Assembly: GCA_030765065.1 (NCBI GenBank)
Contig: CM060985.1
Span: 172,010,096-172,074,095 of the forward strand
From: Deroplatys truncata
Lineage: Eukaryota > Arthropoda > Insecta > Mantodea > Mantidae
Length of the DNA stretch: 64,000 nt
Reading direction: 5' to 3'
Below the pieces are notes generated by a model. It made no database searches and was not told where the DNA came from. It saw only the letters and a program-made list of their open reading frames with translations. Below, piece by piece: positions 1 to 11,609 of the stretch (positions are counted from its first letter, which is position 1; every line of letters begins with the position of its first letter). The translations under genes and the position numbers were made by a program.

Positions 1-397
1 TTCCCCTGCATAGAACTGCAATGCAGTTTAAAATTATTTAAAATGCCTTTACTGTCAGTGTGTTATATTACGTAAAATGGTCCATGTTACATACGTCTTG
101 ACCATTTAAATGGAATTATATTAATGCTAACATTCCCGTTTTTACTTCCTCTACAAGTTAGATAAGAAAGTGTTGTACTCCAACCAAAAATTCCATTGCT
201 TCCAATCAAAACTGATGCTTTAACTCCTGCCTTAATAACACTTAAAATGTTTGGCTAGAGATTATTTCAAGAAAAGCTATATTTTGATTTTTGCTAGACT
301 TCGCTATATTTGTTCCTCCATGTTTATACTTAGGCAAGACAGTCAGCTGTTTCAGCTGGTTTTTATTTTGTTTACAGCCTACCTATGGTAGACAGAG
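1..397. other. no recognised feature
   Basis: AT-rich sequence. I recognise no gene or repeat before the Rep900 fragment that follows. Confidence 0.4.
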
Positions 398-490
398 GAA
401 GAACGTTATATATTCCACCAGAAATCGAGTTTTCACTGGAAATACACGTTTTGAGATCCCGGAGCATTATTAAAAAGGTCTCTGTGTCTG

Positions 491-536
<46 letters not shown>

Positions 537-657
537 AACTAAAAACCAACAAAGCATCTTCGGATATGTCACGAAGATTTTGACGAAATTCCATCCACCC
601 CTAAGTACCCTTTACGTGGAAGAACTGGTTATTTTTTTGTTTAAGAACGGCTCTAAG
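398..657 (-). repeat. Rep900 fragment
   Basis: A diverged minus-oriented piece of the Rep900 family. It matches the part running from the TTCCACC end through the dinucleotide tract to the conserved CTCTAA motif. A GA tract (about 495-529) sits where other copies have CA repeats. Confidence 0.55.
495..529. repeat. (GA)n microsatellite
   Basis: A perfect run of alternating G and A inside the Rep900 fragment. Confidence 0.9.
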
Positions 658-679
658 ATTTGTTCACTAAAATACGACA

Positions 680-1500
680 TGTTTGTGACATGAACCAGCC
701 ACATGTAACGGCTCACTCCATTCTATCTGCAGATGATACTCCCTTCTTTAGCTCTAGTGTAGATTTTAATTGGCTTAAATATGTTCCTGAGAACGCCTTA
801 CATCAGGGCTCAGAGTGGCTCAATGAAATGGCTTTCTATTAAATGAAGATAAAACGCAAAAAAATATCATTCGCTTTGAGAGGCGCCCACACTGAAAATT
901 ATAGGGAGAATGTGTAATTCTTGGGCAAGTTTATTGATAGCCAATTATCTTGGGAAACACACATAAAGTACATGACCTGTAAACTGTCCAGGGTTATACA
1001 TTTGATAAGGCGTCTTAAACAGCATGTACCTGATAACTATATAAGGTCTGCATATTTTGCGTACTTCCAAAGCATAATTGCATATGGGATTTTACTTTGG
1101 GGAAACAGTGCCTATGTTAATGATCTTCTACTACTACAGAAGAAAGTTATAACAAACTCATCCAAAGGGCTCACTGCGAACCTCTGTTTCAAAAAATTAA
1201 GATACCATTCTAAATCTGTATATACTATACTATGTCTTGATATACATTAAAGATAAGGTTCCTGATATGCAGCATAGATATAATGTACAAACCGCACCTT
1301 GATATACCCTATCATAGATTCGTTAAAGTAAGCAACAGTTATCATGTTTTAGGTATCAGAATTTTCAATAACCTCCCCCTTGAAATATCTAACAAACCAC
1401 TGAACATTTTAAACACAAACTATATGATTACTTAATAGAAAATCCTATTTATGATTTAAGTGAATTCTTTGTATATCACATTGACAAAATAGACTAACTA
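680..1500 (+). pseudogene. jockey-like non-LTR retrotransposon reverse transcriptase, C-terminal relic
   Basis: Conceptual translation, with several frame changes, gives the end of a jockey-clade reverse transcriptase. A degraded catalytic box reads SADD where active elements have YADD (about 724). It is followed by GKFIDSQLSWETHIKY, a conserved region with SRVIHLIRRL and YIRSAYFAYFQSIIAYG, then ILLWGN and LLLLQKK. The distal end (about 1390-1495) reads through KHKLYDYLIENPIYD in another frame. Upstream palm motifs are absent, so this is a 5'-truncated copy. Stops and frameshifts show that it is dead. I found no poly-A tail or target duplication, so the element borders are uncertain. Confidence 0.8.
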
Positions 1501-1679
1501 GTGAATAGATAGGCTATATATACATACTCTAATTGACTAAATAATGACAAAGTAATCATTAATCGAGATAAACATTTGCAGAAACGATCTTTTGACATTC
1601 AAAGAGAATTACATTTTACACATAGCGACCAGTTCTAAACATATTTGACTATTGCTTAAGGCCTACTATGTTCCCCTTG

Positions 1680-2424
1680 TTTTGTATTTGCAACAGCAAT
1701 ATAGAAATATAGTAGCCTTTAAGAATAGACATATCTCTTAATAGCTGGTTGCTAGGTGCAGCACCATTCTCTTTGCCACAAATTAATACTCTTTACATGT
1801 CCAAGACAAAAAATGAATAACGAATTCCCATTTGAGAAAATAAGGATTGAAAAATTTAAGGGAATAACAAGCAATATCTCGAAAATGCTTCACTGAACAA
1901 AAAAAAATGTGTATAACATAAATTGTGTATTTTAACGCGATCTACATCTACAAAATGTGGATCGCGTTAAAATACAGAATTCATATCATATACAATTTTT
2001 GTTTTTGTTGAGTGAACCATTTTCGAGATATTGCTTGTTATTCCCTTAAATTTTCCAATACTTATACTTTTTTTCAAATTTGTTAGTCATGTTTTTATTT
2101 GTCCTGGTAATGCAAAGAGAATGGAATACTCCACATAGCAACCAGCGTTAAAATATTTGACTATCGCTTAAAGCCTAGCATATTCCCCTTGCATCTACAA
2201 GAAAATTAGGAATAAGATTAACACCTCTATTAACATGAAGCATATGGAGAATAAGTGTTTGTAAAAAAAGTTTGTACAAGAGTAAAGAAAGTCATGTGAG
2301 TGTAACACATCAGATATTTTGGATTCAGGAGGCCTCAAAACATGTATTTCTGGTGAAATCTTGGTATCGAATTTTTTGGTGGAATGCAATACTTCCCCTG
2401 CTTACTATACGTAGTAGAGAAAGT
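1680..2424. repeat. Rep900 composite (plus / minus / plus) with long inverted repeat
   Basis: A plus-oriented segment (about 1680-1955) is followed directly by a minus-oriented segment (about 1967-2314) and then the plus-oriented terminal segment ending in TACTATACGTAGTAGAGAAAG. The first two segments form a near-palindrome around position 1960, with the mirrored core GCGATCTACAT...ATGTGGATCGCG. Confidence 0.75.
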
Positions 2425-2432
2425 AAAAAAAC

Positions 2433-3058
2433 TTAAGAGTTCATTAAAATACACATTTGTAAAACAACTGTTCTAGCATCAACCGTTTTCCGAATATTTC
2501 ATACCATAATACCTTTGTTTTGCGAAGCTAAGTACATTTTACAGAAATAGTTGGATAATTAGGGAATTTTTAATTTTTTACTTCCATGATCTCAAGAGAA
2601 ACAAAAAAGGCGTTCTAACAGCTCACTACCTCGCGTCCGCTTCCGTTTGCTGCTAGTGCAGCCTGAGTGAAGTTTTGCTGCGTGCCCATCCTCAATAGGG
2701 TTTTACCGCAGGATGTTTATTACAAAGGAAAGGTAGTTAAGGATGGCGGTTTTATTTTTAGGTTTAGTGCGATAGATAGGAGATAGCATGTTGCTCCTAG
2801 ACGGCTGTCTAACTGCCTTGCATATAAGCGTGTGCAAATTATTATGTCCACTAAAGTTGAAATCATTTCTAGCCAAACATTTTATCCTTGTCACGAACGC
2901 AAACAAATTGAAGAATCGCGCTTCATATGCATAGAACCTGTGAAATTGTAATAAAATGTGAGGTTATCACATTATATGTTTTTGTTTTTAATGAGATTAT
3001 GCTGCGGGGGGGGGGGGAGAACAATGGCGTACTTTTAAAGGATCCCCGTTCAGATATA
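2433..3058. other. no recognised gene
   Basis: AT-rich unassigned sequence with a run of 13 G near 3005. The open frames here are short and have no family resemblance. Confidence 0.4.
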
Positions 3059-3361
3059 CAGAGAGAGCCAAAAAACTACAAACTTCCTGCGCGGTGTTTT
3101 TCCTGTCCGCGTCCTCGACGCTCGTTGCCGTCTGCCATAGAAAGGCGCAGATGAAACCATTTAACATTTTTAAAACTACTTTTAAAGGCTTTACTTACCA
3201 CCTTTATGAAAGGAGATGCTGAAACTGGCCACCGTCGTTGTCCATACATTTTGGCACCTCTTTAGGAAACTACCCATCACTCGACAATTTTTTTCGAGTA
3301 AACAGTTAAAGCCCGTACTTATGTGAATACCTCCTTTGCCTCCTTTTTTTTTATTTTTTTA

Positions 3362-4000
3362 AGAGAATTAACAAACAGAGAGCGTGATTTTGCCTTCTTT
3401 CAACAACACTCTGCAACAGCTCATATGGCCAATATTTCGATGAGAACAATTGAAAGTGTGTTTGAGAAATTAAATTAAATTGAGTTTTATTTATGGACGC
3501 TCTTTAACTACTATGGTCCTTACCGTCCCATTCTATATTGGGCGTGAAACACCGGTAATTTTGCTCAGAGGCCTCTTTATCAGGCTTGGGGTTCTTTTAC
3601 GTGCTGTAAATCTACAACACAGGACCACCGGCTTTACTTCCCTTCCGAAGGAAGCCGTGCTAACGATTTTTACGCACGAAAAAATCCATCGCCCTCCGCC
3701 GGGTTTGAACCCGCGGCTACCACGGTACCACTAGTCCACGGAGGACGACAAGTGTGTTTGAGGACAGAATTAGTAGAGATTTGTGGCCCCCTCGGTCCCC
3801 CGGCCTAATCCCCTGCGATTTCTATCTCTGGAGTAACATAAAACAAAGTGTACAAGACAAACCCACACACCCTGAAAGAATTAAAACACAATATCCCAGG
3901 AAATTGCCGGCATTTCTCAACGTGAACTACGGCGAGTGATGGACAGTTTCCTAAAGAGGTGCCAAAAACGTATGGACAACGACGGTATTCAGTTTCAGCA
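3362..4000 (+). pseudogene. DDE transposase C-terminal part, interrupted by a SINE
   Basis: Before the SINE the frame reads FAFFQQHSATAHMA, where related transposases have QQDSA; the second catalytic Asp is changed to His. After the SINE it reads DLWPPRSPGLIPCDFYLW, the third catalytic block. It continues through a run containing KQSVQDKP and breaks up near the end. The family is the widespread insect IS630/Tc1/mariner-type transposase annotated in many arthropod genomes. The N-terminal half is missing. The SINE insertion, the Asp-to-His change and stops make it inactive. Confidence 0.75.
3467..3749 (-). mobile_element. tRNA-derived SINE, copy 1, with 13-bp target duplication
   Basis: On the minus strand the head starts GTCGTCCTCCGTGG and carries a tRNA-like box B (GGTTCAAACCC). 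A ~200-bp body follows, and the tail is AATTT repeats. The direct repeat AAGTGTGTTTGAG flanks it exactly at 3454-3466 and 3750-3762, marking the insertion into the fold-back transposon. Confidence 0.9.
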
Positions 4001-4452
4001 TTTTCTTTCATAAAGTTGGTAAATAAAGTCTTTAAAAGCAGTTTTAAAAATGTTGTATGGTTTCATCCGCGCCTTTCTATGATAGCGGCAGACGGCAACG
4101 AGCGTCGAGGACGCGGACAGGAAATACACCGCGCAGCCGGTTCGTAGTTTTTTGGCTCACCCTGTGCTTACAGATGGGAACATGTGAACATACGATGCGA
4201 AAAATTTCTAAAGCCTTGTTGTTATACAGTAAGTTTTTGCTTATTCCTTATGGTTTTCAAGTTACATGAAAAGTGAAATATACATTTTATTTGCCGTTCT
4301 AATATCTGGAAGATGTGAAGAGACTTTTTTGAGTAGATCAATAGGTAGGCTGCAGAGAAAGTAAACACTCTCACTTATAAGCTGTATCATAAAGAGAATT
4401 TAGAGCACCAAAAATGTCTTAAACACTCGTATAATTTCCGAAAACTTTTTTT

Positions 4453-5304
4453 ACTTTCTTTGGTACGTATAGTAAGTAGGGAAAAATTGCATTGCACCCA
4501 AAGATACGATGCCGAGATTTCACTGGAAATACTTGTTTTGAGGGCCCCTGAATCCAAAAAAGAGCACTTTTAGAAAAAGGTCTCTGTGTGCGTATCTGTG
4601 ATCAGCATTATTCAAAAACAAAAAGTCGGATAAATACCAAACTTGGTATTTAGGTTTCAGTATCCTTCAAAGATACGACACGAATATTCTCAAGAAAATG
4701 TCCCACCCTAAACTACCCTTTACATGGAACATTTTTCGAAAATTTTAATTTTCTCAAAAATGGCTCTAACGATTTTGATTAAAATATCATATGTTTAAGA
4801 TATTTTCATGGCAAATAAAATGTATATCTCGAATTTTGTGGGAATGTCCCCAAAAGTCCTCTTCTTTCTGGATGGCTTTCGCATAACTGGTAAACCGTAA
4901 GACATAGACAGAATTGTAATACACAGGAAATGTAGACCTAGTTAAAACACACAATTTACGTCATATCCTTTTTTGTTGAGTGAGCCATTTCCGAGATATT
5001 CGCTGTTGTTTGTTTGAATTCTCCAATACTTATACTTTTTCTCAAATGGGAATTCGTTATTCGTTTTTTTTTTTTTGTAATGTAATGTCCAAACAGAATG
5101 CAATGCTCCACATAGCAACCAGCTCTTAAAATATTTGACTATTGCTTAAAGCCTAGCAATTCCCCTTGCATCTACAAGGAAATTAGCAATAAGATAGTTT
5201 ATGAAAATGTTTATCTCGAATAACATGAAGTAGATGGAGAATAAGCGTTTGTAAAAATAGTCTGTAAAAGAGTGGAGAAAGTCATGTGAGTGTAACACAT
5301 CAGA
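4453..5304 (-). repeat. Rep900 copy, diverged
   Basis: A nearly full-length minus-oriented copy from ACTTTCT...ACGTATAGTAAG to the CACATCAGA end, without an expanded CA tract. Confidence 0.75.
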
Positions 5305-5715
5305 TATTTTTTTTAAAATTACATACCTATTTCCATAAACGGTATAACATGCAAACAGGAAACTTTGCAACAAGTTTTAGCGAATGTGGAACAAAGGAGG
5401 AGTAGAAATTTCGAGAAACGTGGAAATTCCCTTCTAGTAAGCTCGTTCATATATATATACATAGACATATAACAAGAATTGTACAAAAGCAGATTGTAAC
5501 TTAGATAAGTAAGGAACGGGCGAGCTAGCTAACTCCAGGTAAAAGATAATTCTAGGTAGAGCCCACCACCTTTCACCAAGCTAATGAGCAGGGAAATTCA
5601 TGCAATAAGAAGAAACAGAAAGGAAAGAGACAGAGATATCGAATCTGCTTCCGGACGCGTCACTAGGACGCGCGTGCGAAAAACTATGGAGCAGAATATT
5701 TTCATACATAATAAG
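5305..5715. other. no recognised gene
   Basis: Unassigned sequence between Rep900 and the hAT element. It supplies the target site ATAATAAG at its right edge (5708-5715). Confidence 0.4.
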
Positions 5716-8289
5716 TAGACCTCGGATATTTAGGTTTTTACCTATTGTTTTCCTTTATAGCCTATTGAGCCTAACATACATAATTACACATATAATTGAC
5801 CTAAAAAGGTATTGACCAACTTTTATAGTGCCTATAGGCACCTATTTCAACATAAATGCCTATTTCTGCCTTTTTGGTGCCTATAAATGCCTTCTTTTTT
5901 TTAATTCCAATGAATTTATTCACTACACTTCTATTCAATAAATAATTATTTAATCACAACCTTTCATTGACTGGATGCTTACTTGATTTCTATTTGATAA
6001 AATGCGGCGTGGTGTCGTTTTTAAAAGGTTTAGCGCAACAATTAATGAAATCTTAAGGTGCGCATGCGAAATCGGAACTTCAGCAATGGAATACAATAAC
6101 AACAATTGGCCCACGTCTGGTTCTCAGAAACAGTTATTTGAAAATAAGGCAAAGTGTCGGTTCGTGTTCATAATATAACTTTATTAAAGTCTTTGGTTGT
6201 TGTGATATTTTTTCTGCTAGTGCTGCAAAATGCATAAGAACAAATCTACCAAAAGTGCATTAATAAGAACATGGATTTCGGATTTCCAGTCTTATACAAC
6301 AGATGGGAAAATAATCTTGTGTCAGGTCTGCAATAAAGAGGTAAGCTTTTTACTGCATTTTTATTATTCACATGAGACCATGTGTGTTAACTACCGCGAT
6401 TAATTATACCGTATGACTTTTTCTTCTATCTGAAAATAATCTCAAATTTGTTTGATGCATTTTATTAAGTCCAATACTGGGGTCTAACAGTACAACAGTC
6501 TTGACAATACTAATTTTGTAAAAGACAATTTGTTTTAAGTTATACTAATTTTTATGTAAATTATATTGGTTATTCATTTAAAATTTTGATTATTTTAACC
6601 AAATATGATTTACCGACATTAAAATATACTTATATATATTCTTCTACTTCAGGTTTCTACCAAAAAAGGAGTCACTTGGTACAACAGGAGAAAACTTCAA
6701 TGCATCAAGCAAATTCTAAAAAGAAAGATTCTCAGAAGCAAACTTTACTTACACACCCCATGCCCTCAAAAATAAAATCCCAGTTCTATTTTGATATATG
6801 GAAAGCATTCGCTGCAGCCAACATTCCTTGGAATGTAGTTGAAAATACAACAATGAAGAATAGTATTGCAGAGAAAGAATACCCTCTGAATCAACACTTA
6901 GAAAAAATTATCTTGAGATGGTGTATGAATAACAGCTGAATAAAGTAAGGTCAGAAATAGGAGATTCCTACATCTGGATTTCCGTAGATGAAACCACAGA
7001 CGCCCTGGGGCGAAGTATATCAAATTTAACTAGGGAAATTAGATGAAGAAAATTATGGAAATTCGTATTTGATTTGTTCGAAGGTGTTGGAGAAAACTAT
7101 TGCTCAATCAGTTGCCTAAAAGTACTGTATCCGAATGGTGTAAAAGGATGGAAGGGTGTTGTTACTGTACACTGATGCAGCACCATATATGATAGCAGCT
7201 GGGAAACTTTTCAAGGTATTTTTTCAGCATTTAACGCACGTTACTTGTCTGGCTCATGCACTTCATCCAGTAGCAGAGGAGGTTCGAAACGAGTTCCCCA
7301 AAATCAATGATTTAATATCTTCCATAAAGAAAGTATTTTTAAAGTCAAATTCTAGAATTGCAGCTTTCAAAGAAAGATGTCCCAATCTGTATTTGCCACC
7401 AGCGCCTATTTTGACAAGATGGAGTACGTGGCTGCAGGCTGTGAAGTTGACAGTGTTGAAGAGGTAAATAGTTTTTTTGGAAAAAGAATCGCAGTGTATT
7501 AAGGTTGCCAGAATGTCGTCCAACGAGAGAAAGGTTTGAGACAGGATTGTCATATATTCGCGCTAATTTCACATTTTTAGCAGATACATAGAGGAATTAC
7601 AATCAACAAATCTCAGTCTCACTGAATCACATTTACAAGAGCAGAAAATCAGCTAAACAAAGCCGTTGGTGAGGTTGGGAAGATTGTTTCCCAAAAAACT
7701 ACAAATGGTGCTCACCAAAAATGCTGGATATACAGTTCTGAAAAGAGTATCAGATATTTTAAGTGGGCGTGAGGCAGATCTCCCTACAGGATTTAATCCG
7801 CACCTGGTTTCTCTTTTCAAATATGTTCCAGTCACCACCGCAGACGTTCAGATATCTTTTTTCAGCATTTAAGCTAATTCTGACCGACAAAAGCCATAAA
7901 CTTGCCCCACATCATCTGGAAATGCTTCATGTTATTTATTGGGGAATAAATTACGGCCGAAAGTGAAATTGATGAATCTGTTATTTAAAAAGTAACAATG
8001 CTGCATTCATTTTTAAAATTCATATAAGACATAATTCTATCCTTTATATTTTAATTAACTGACAGTGACACAGAGTTTTTATAGAATGGTTGTTCAATTA
8101 CTATATCATCTTATCTATCCTATTGTATTTGATGTGTTTTGAAATAAAACATTAATCACTGTGTTTTGCATGACGTGATGCATAATATTTGTTTATTTAT
8201 TGTGCCTATTAAAGACCTATTTATTTACTTTTTAGGACCTTTTTAGGCGCCTAAAATCACATTTTTAGGACCTAAAGATCCGAAGTCTA
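5716..8289 (+). mobile_element. hAT transposon with TIRs and perfect 8-bp target duplication
   Basis: The left end TAGACCTCGGATATTTAGGT and the reverse complement of the right end (TAGACTTCGGATCTTTAGGT) match at 18 of 20 bases. The direct repeat ATAATAAG occurs at 5708-5715 and 8290-8297. An 8-bp duplication is the hAT hallmark. Subterminal regions are dense in short motifs (TAGGCACCTAT, GCCTATTT) as in many hATs. Confidence 0.93.
6230..7966 (+). pseudogene. hAT transposase, BED-finger to hATC domain, degraded
   Basis: The first exon begins at ATG 6230 and carries a CxxC-type finger start (LCQVCNKEV) ending at a GTAAGC donor (6339). The second part begins after a TTCAG near 6652 and is shifted by one base. 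Downstream come the family blocks VDETTDALG (about 6985), LLLYTDAAPYM (7159), HVTCLAHALH (about 7240), PILTRWSTW (about 7408) and the hATC-like VSLFKYVPVTTADV (about 7807). Several frameshifts separate these blocks, including one before the TDAAP block and others between 7467 and 7800. The order and spacing match the arthropod hAT group whose N-terminus resembles CGG-repeat-binding proteins. No functional product is possible. Confidence 0.85.
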
Positions 8290-8944
8290 ATAATAAGGTA
8301 ACGCGGTCTGAGGACCAATTAGAAATGTCGTTACAGTTTGAGGCGCGGAGGTGAAAGCCCCAGATTTTCACTCTCTTATAGAATTTCGTCGACACACAGT
8401 ATACTCGGTGGGAGACGGATGCACGTGTGTGCATATGGGTGGGAAGCGTGTGCACTTAGATCAGGCTCCTAATTTATTATTATGGTGGAAATTGCTATAA
8501 TTGAAAAAGCTAGCCGACCATAAGTATTTATTTGATAATAAACCACATTTTAAGGGAAATACAGCGTATTTTAATTTGCCTCACCTACGAAAACCCTCAG
8601 ACCAGTGAAATTAGTTAGGTAATTTATTAGGAATGGATAGATCAGCAGACGACGTGCAGCAGTAACTGGAGACATGAAAACTGCAGCACAGAGGAACAAC
8701 GTTTTTCCGCTACAATTATTAACACAAATACATAGTTATACTAATGTTTTGTGAAGATTTGTTTAATCCTCTCCTTTATTGTACCTAGGCGCTGATTTCT
8801 CTTTTACGTAACCGTATAGTTTTTCCTTAACCCCGCTGATTGACAGCTCCTTCCTGATGACCGTCATTAACCGCGGATAATGACCATCGGCGCAATACGA
8901 ATACACCGACACACACACGCCTTTTTCTAATTTTACTTTTATTC
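8290..8944. other. no recognised gene
   Basis: Starts with the right target duplication of the hAT. The rest is unassigned, with no credible coding. Confidence 0.4.
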
Positions 8945-9012
8945 GAGAAGCCCTAAAACGTGTATTTCCGTTGTATTCTCAGCATCAAATTTTTGGGTGG
9001 AATGCAATACTA

Positions 9013-10280
9013 CGAGGACAGTCCCAGAAGTATCCGACGTGACGTATATATAGCGGTTATTCTTTCAAACAAATGACTATGGTAGAAAGTACCTCCCTTA
9101 TAAAGGTTAAGTTGCAACTTTGACGATGCTACGTTGTTTAGTAGTTATTTGGCAGCTATTAATAGTGAACGATCTCAGCGAATTTGTAAACATGGATAAA
9201 ACTGGCCATCGCTATGTGATACAATACTTTCATTTGAAAGGTCTTAGTCCAACTAATATTTAAGCTGAGCTAGATTCTACTCTGGGGGAGTCTGCTCCTT
9301 CGTTTACAACAGTAAAATATTGGGGGGCAGAGTTTAAGTGAGGACGTACGAGCTGTCAAGACGAACATCGTAGCGGTCGACCAAATGAGGTGACCACACC
9401 AGAGATTGTGAAGAAAATCCACAAAGTGGTATTGGATGACCGTCGACTAAAAGTGCGCGAGCTATCAGACATTTTAGACATTTCAAAAAAATGGTGTACA
9501 TCGCATAGTGACTGAATAATTTAGACATGAGAAAGCTGTGCGCAAGATTGGTACCGCGTTTACTCACAATGGAACAAAAGCAGCGCCGTGAGGATGTTTC
9601 GCTGCAATAAAGCCGAGTTTTTGCGTCGATTCATAACCATGGATGAAACATGGGTCCATTACTTCACACCTGAGACGAAGGAACACTCAAAACAGTGCAC
9701 TGAAAGGGGAGAATCGGCTCCAAAGAAGGCGAAGACAGTTCCATCTGCAGGCAAGGTCATGGCGTCAGTTTTTTGGGATGCGCGTGGAATAAGTTTCATT
9801 GATTATCTTCAAAAAGGAAAAGTAATCAATGGTGAGTATTATGCAAACTTATTGCAGCGTTTGAATGGCGAAGTCAAGCAAAACCGGCCGCATTTAGCGA
9901 GAAAGAAAGTTTTGTTTCATCAAGACAATGCACCAGTTCATACATCCATTATCGCCATAGCCAAAATCAATGAGTTAAAGTTCGAATTGCTTCCTCATGC
10001 ACCCTATTCGCCAGACTTAGACCCCTCGGATTATTTTCTGTTTCCAAAGTTGAAGAAATGGCTTGGTGGTAAAAGATTTCCAACAATGAAGAGGTGGAGT
10101 CTGCAGTTGATGGCTATTTTGCAGAACTCGACGGTTCTCACTATAAACAAGGTATCGAAGCTATTGAACATCGCTGGGAAAAGTGTATCGAGCTGAAAGG
10201 AGCCCATGTAGAGAAACAAAGATATTTTTTCCTACTTTGTGTTTTCTTTGTTAGGTCGGGTAGTTCTGGGACAGCCCCCG
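9013..10280 (+). mobile_element. mariner transposon, copy 1
   Basis: 1,268 bp with TIRs starting CGAGGACAGTCCCAGAAGTA and ending GGGACAGCCCCCG. TA dinucleotides lie at 9011-9012 and 10281-10282, the standard mariner target duplication. Confidence 0.93.
9192..10222 (+). pseudogene. mariner transposase (DD34D), copy 1, inactivated
   Basis: The reading frame starts with ATG in MDKTGHRYVIQYF. A TAA replaces a codon at the NIKAELD position (about 9260), and further changes follow in the helix-turn-helix half. From 9588 an intact 202-codon stretch holds all three catalytic aspartates: TMDETWVHYF, LFHQDNAPVHTS and PDLDPSDYFLF, with 34 residues between the second and third. A one-base loss near 10079 then shifts the frame. 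The usual TAA stop is CAA here. The mariner family makes a transposase that cuts and pastes at TA, but this copy cannot make a full protein. Confidence 0.9.
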
Positions 10281-10319
10281 TACCTCTACTTACTATAGAT
10301 AAGTAGTAGACAAAGTAAA

Positions 10320-10850
10320 AAGTCTTATGCGTTACTTTCACAGGACTGTCTCTACTCCTGTTCTATAAATTATTTTTACAAAATCATATTGTTCTATCTA
10401 CTTCTTGTTAATCGAGGTAAACTCTCATTACACATATAAGAATACAACAGGCTAAAGCCGTAGATTGTTAAAAAGAGTGTCGCTACGTGATGACTGAAAT
10501 TTCATGTTCTTTGTATGTCCATGAGAAAAAAGTATGTTTCTGTACTCACTACCATTTATTTTTATATTGCTTCTACAAATCATTCTAACGAAAGTTTGTT
10601 TTTCGATCTGCTCTATGTTAATCGAGATAAATATCTGCGGAAATAGTTTCATTACCTATTTCGTTGTAGATAGAAGGGGGATGGAGGAAACCGAATGTAT
10701 AGTCAGGTGTTTTAACGCGAGTCTCTAAATGCTGGCCTTAAAATTCCACACGGCTTCCATGACATCGCGAGAAACAACTGAAAATCGACAGGACTTTAAA
10801 ACTGACAAATTAATGAACAATTCAAAGCGGGCTAGCCCCGTAGAATACCT
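10320..10850 (+). repeat. Rep900 fragment, old subfamily
   Basis: A diverged 5' half, with GTTACTTTCACAGGACTGTCTCTACTC and a matching TTAATCGAGATAAATAT block. Confidence 0.55.
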
Positions 10851-10990
10851 GCCTGTTGTGATAGGGGTCCCGAGTTGGATTCCCGGCTGGGGGGTGGGAA
10901 TTTTCCTCTAGCCAAGATTATTTCTTATCCTCTCCAGAGTCTGGAAGTGTGATCTAATGATTAAAAATGAAAGTGCAAGAAACCCAACGA
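10820..10990 (+). repeat. possible tRNA-derived SINE fragment
   Basis: A stretch resembling a tRNA 3' half with a box-B-like AGTTGGATTCCCGGCTG, followed by a short unique body. There is no target duplication, so this is tentative. Confidence 0.3.
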
Positions 10991-11089
10991 CAAGAGTTAC
11001 ACGAGTTAACACCAACAAGTTCCAAAGGAAAGGCCGCCGATAATACAAATGTAGTTAAAGGCGGTGTATAAATGCAACTTCAAGAAGGG

Positions 11090-11609
11090 GAAAAAAAGGA
11101 ATCAAAGCAATATTAAGAATATCTCGGAAATGGCTGATGACACCAAAAAAGTTATTTGAAATATACTGTGCTTTTTCAAGAGATCTATAGTTTTCGTGCA
11201 GTAAGATTTGTGTATCTCTTACTGCTTACAAATTATTCAAAAGTCGTTCACATGCTATTCCCAGAAAATTCAAGATATACATTTTATTTCTCATACAAGT
11301 ATTTTACATATGGAATTTTAATCAAAATCATTTAGAGCCACTTTTGAGAGAATTAAAAATAATGAAACATTTTCCATATAAAGGACAGTTTAGAGTGGGG
11401 GCGGTTTTTTAAAAATCTTCGTGTCGCATCCTTGGAAGGTGCTGAACTTAAATACCAAATTTGGTATTTAACCGACATTTCGTTTTTTGAGTTATGCTGT
11501 TCGCAGACAGCATGGGCGAACTGTTACGTAAAATCCTTTTTTTTTTCCTATTCAGAGGGCCTCAAAACATATTTCCGGTGAAATGCCGACATGTGATTTT
11601 TGAGTGTTA
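11090..11609 (+). repeat. Rep900 fragment, old subfamily, interrupted on the right
   Basis: Runs from the AATATCTCGGAAATGG block to TTTTTGAGTGTTA. It is cut at a TA by the fold-back element that starts at 11610. Confidence 0.6.

Larger units (their letters stand above)
3059..4164 (+). mobile_element. fold-back Tc1/mariner-superfamily element, copy 1
   Basis: The element starts with CAGAGAGAGCC next to a TA dinucleotide (3057-3058) and ends with GGCTCACCCTG. About 230 bp at the left end are the inverted complement of the right end, so it is a fold-back structure whose arms contain the 3' part of the transposase gene. A SINE (3467-3749) lies inside it. Confidence 0.75.
8945..10318 (+). repeat. 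Rep900 fragment split by mariner copy 1
   Basis: The left part (8945-9012) ends TTGGGTGGAATGCAATAC and the right part (10283-10318) resumes CCTCTACTTACTATA. Rejoining across the mariner restores the order seen in uninterrupted copies, for example 18449-18480. Confidence 0.8.
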
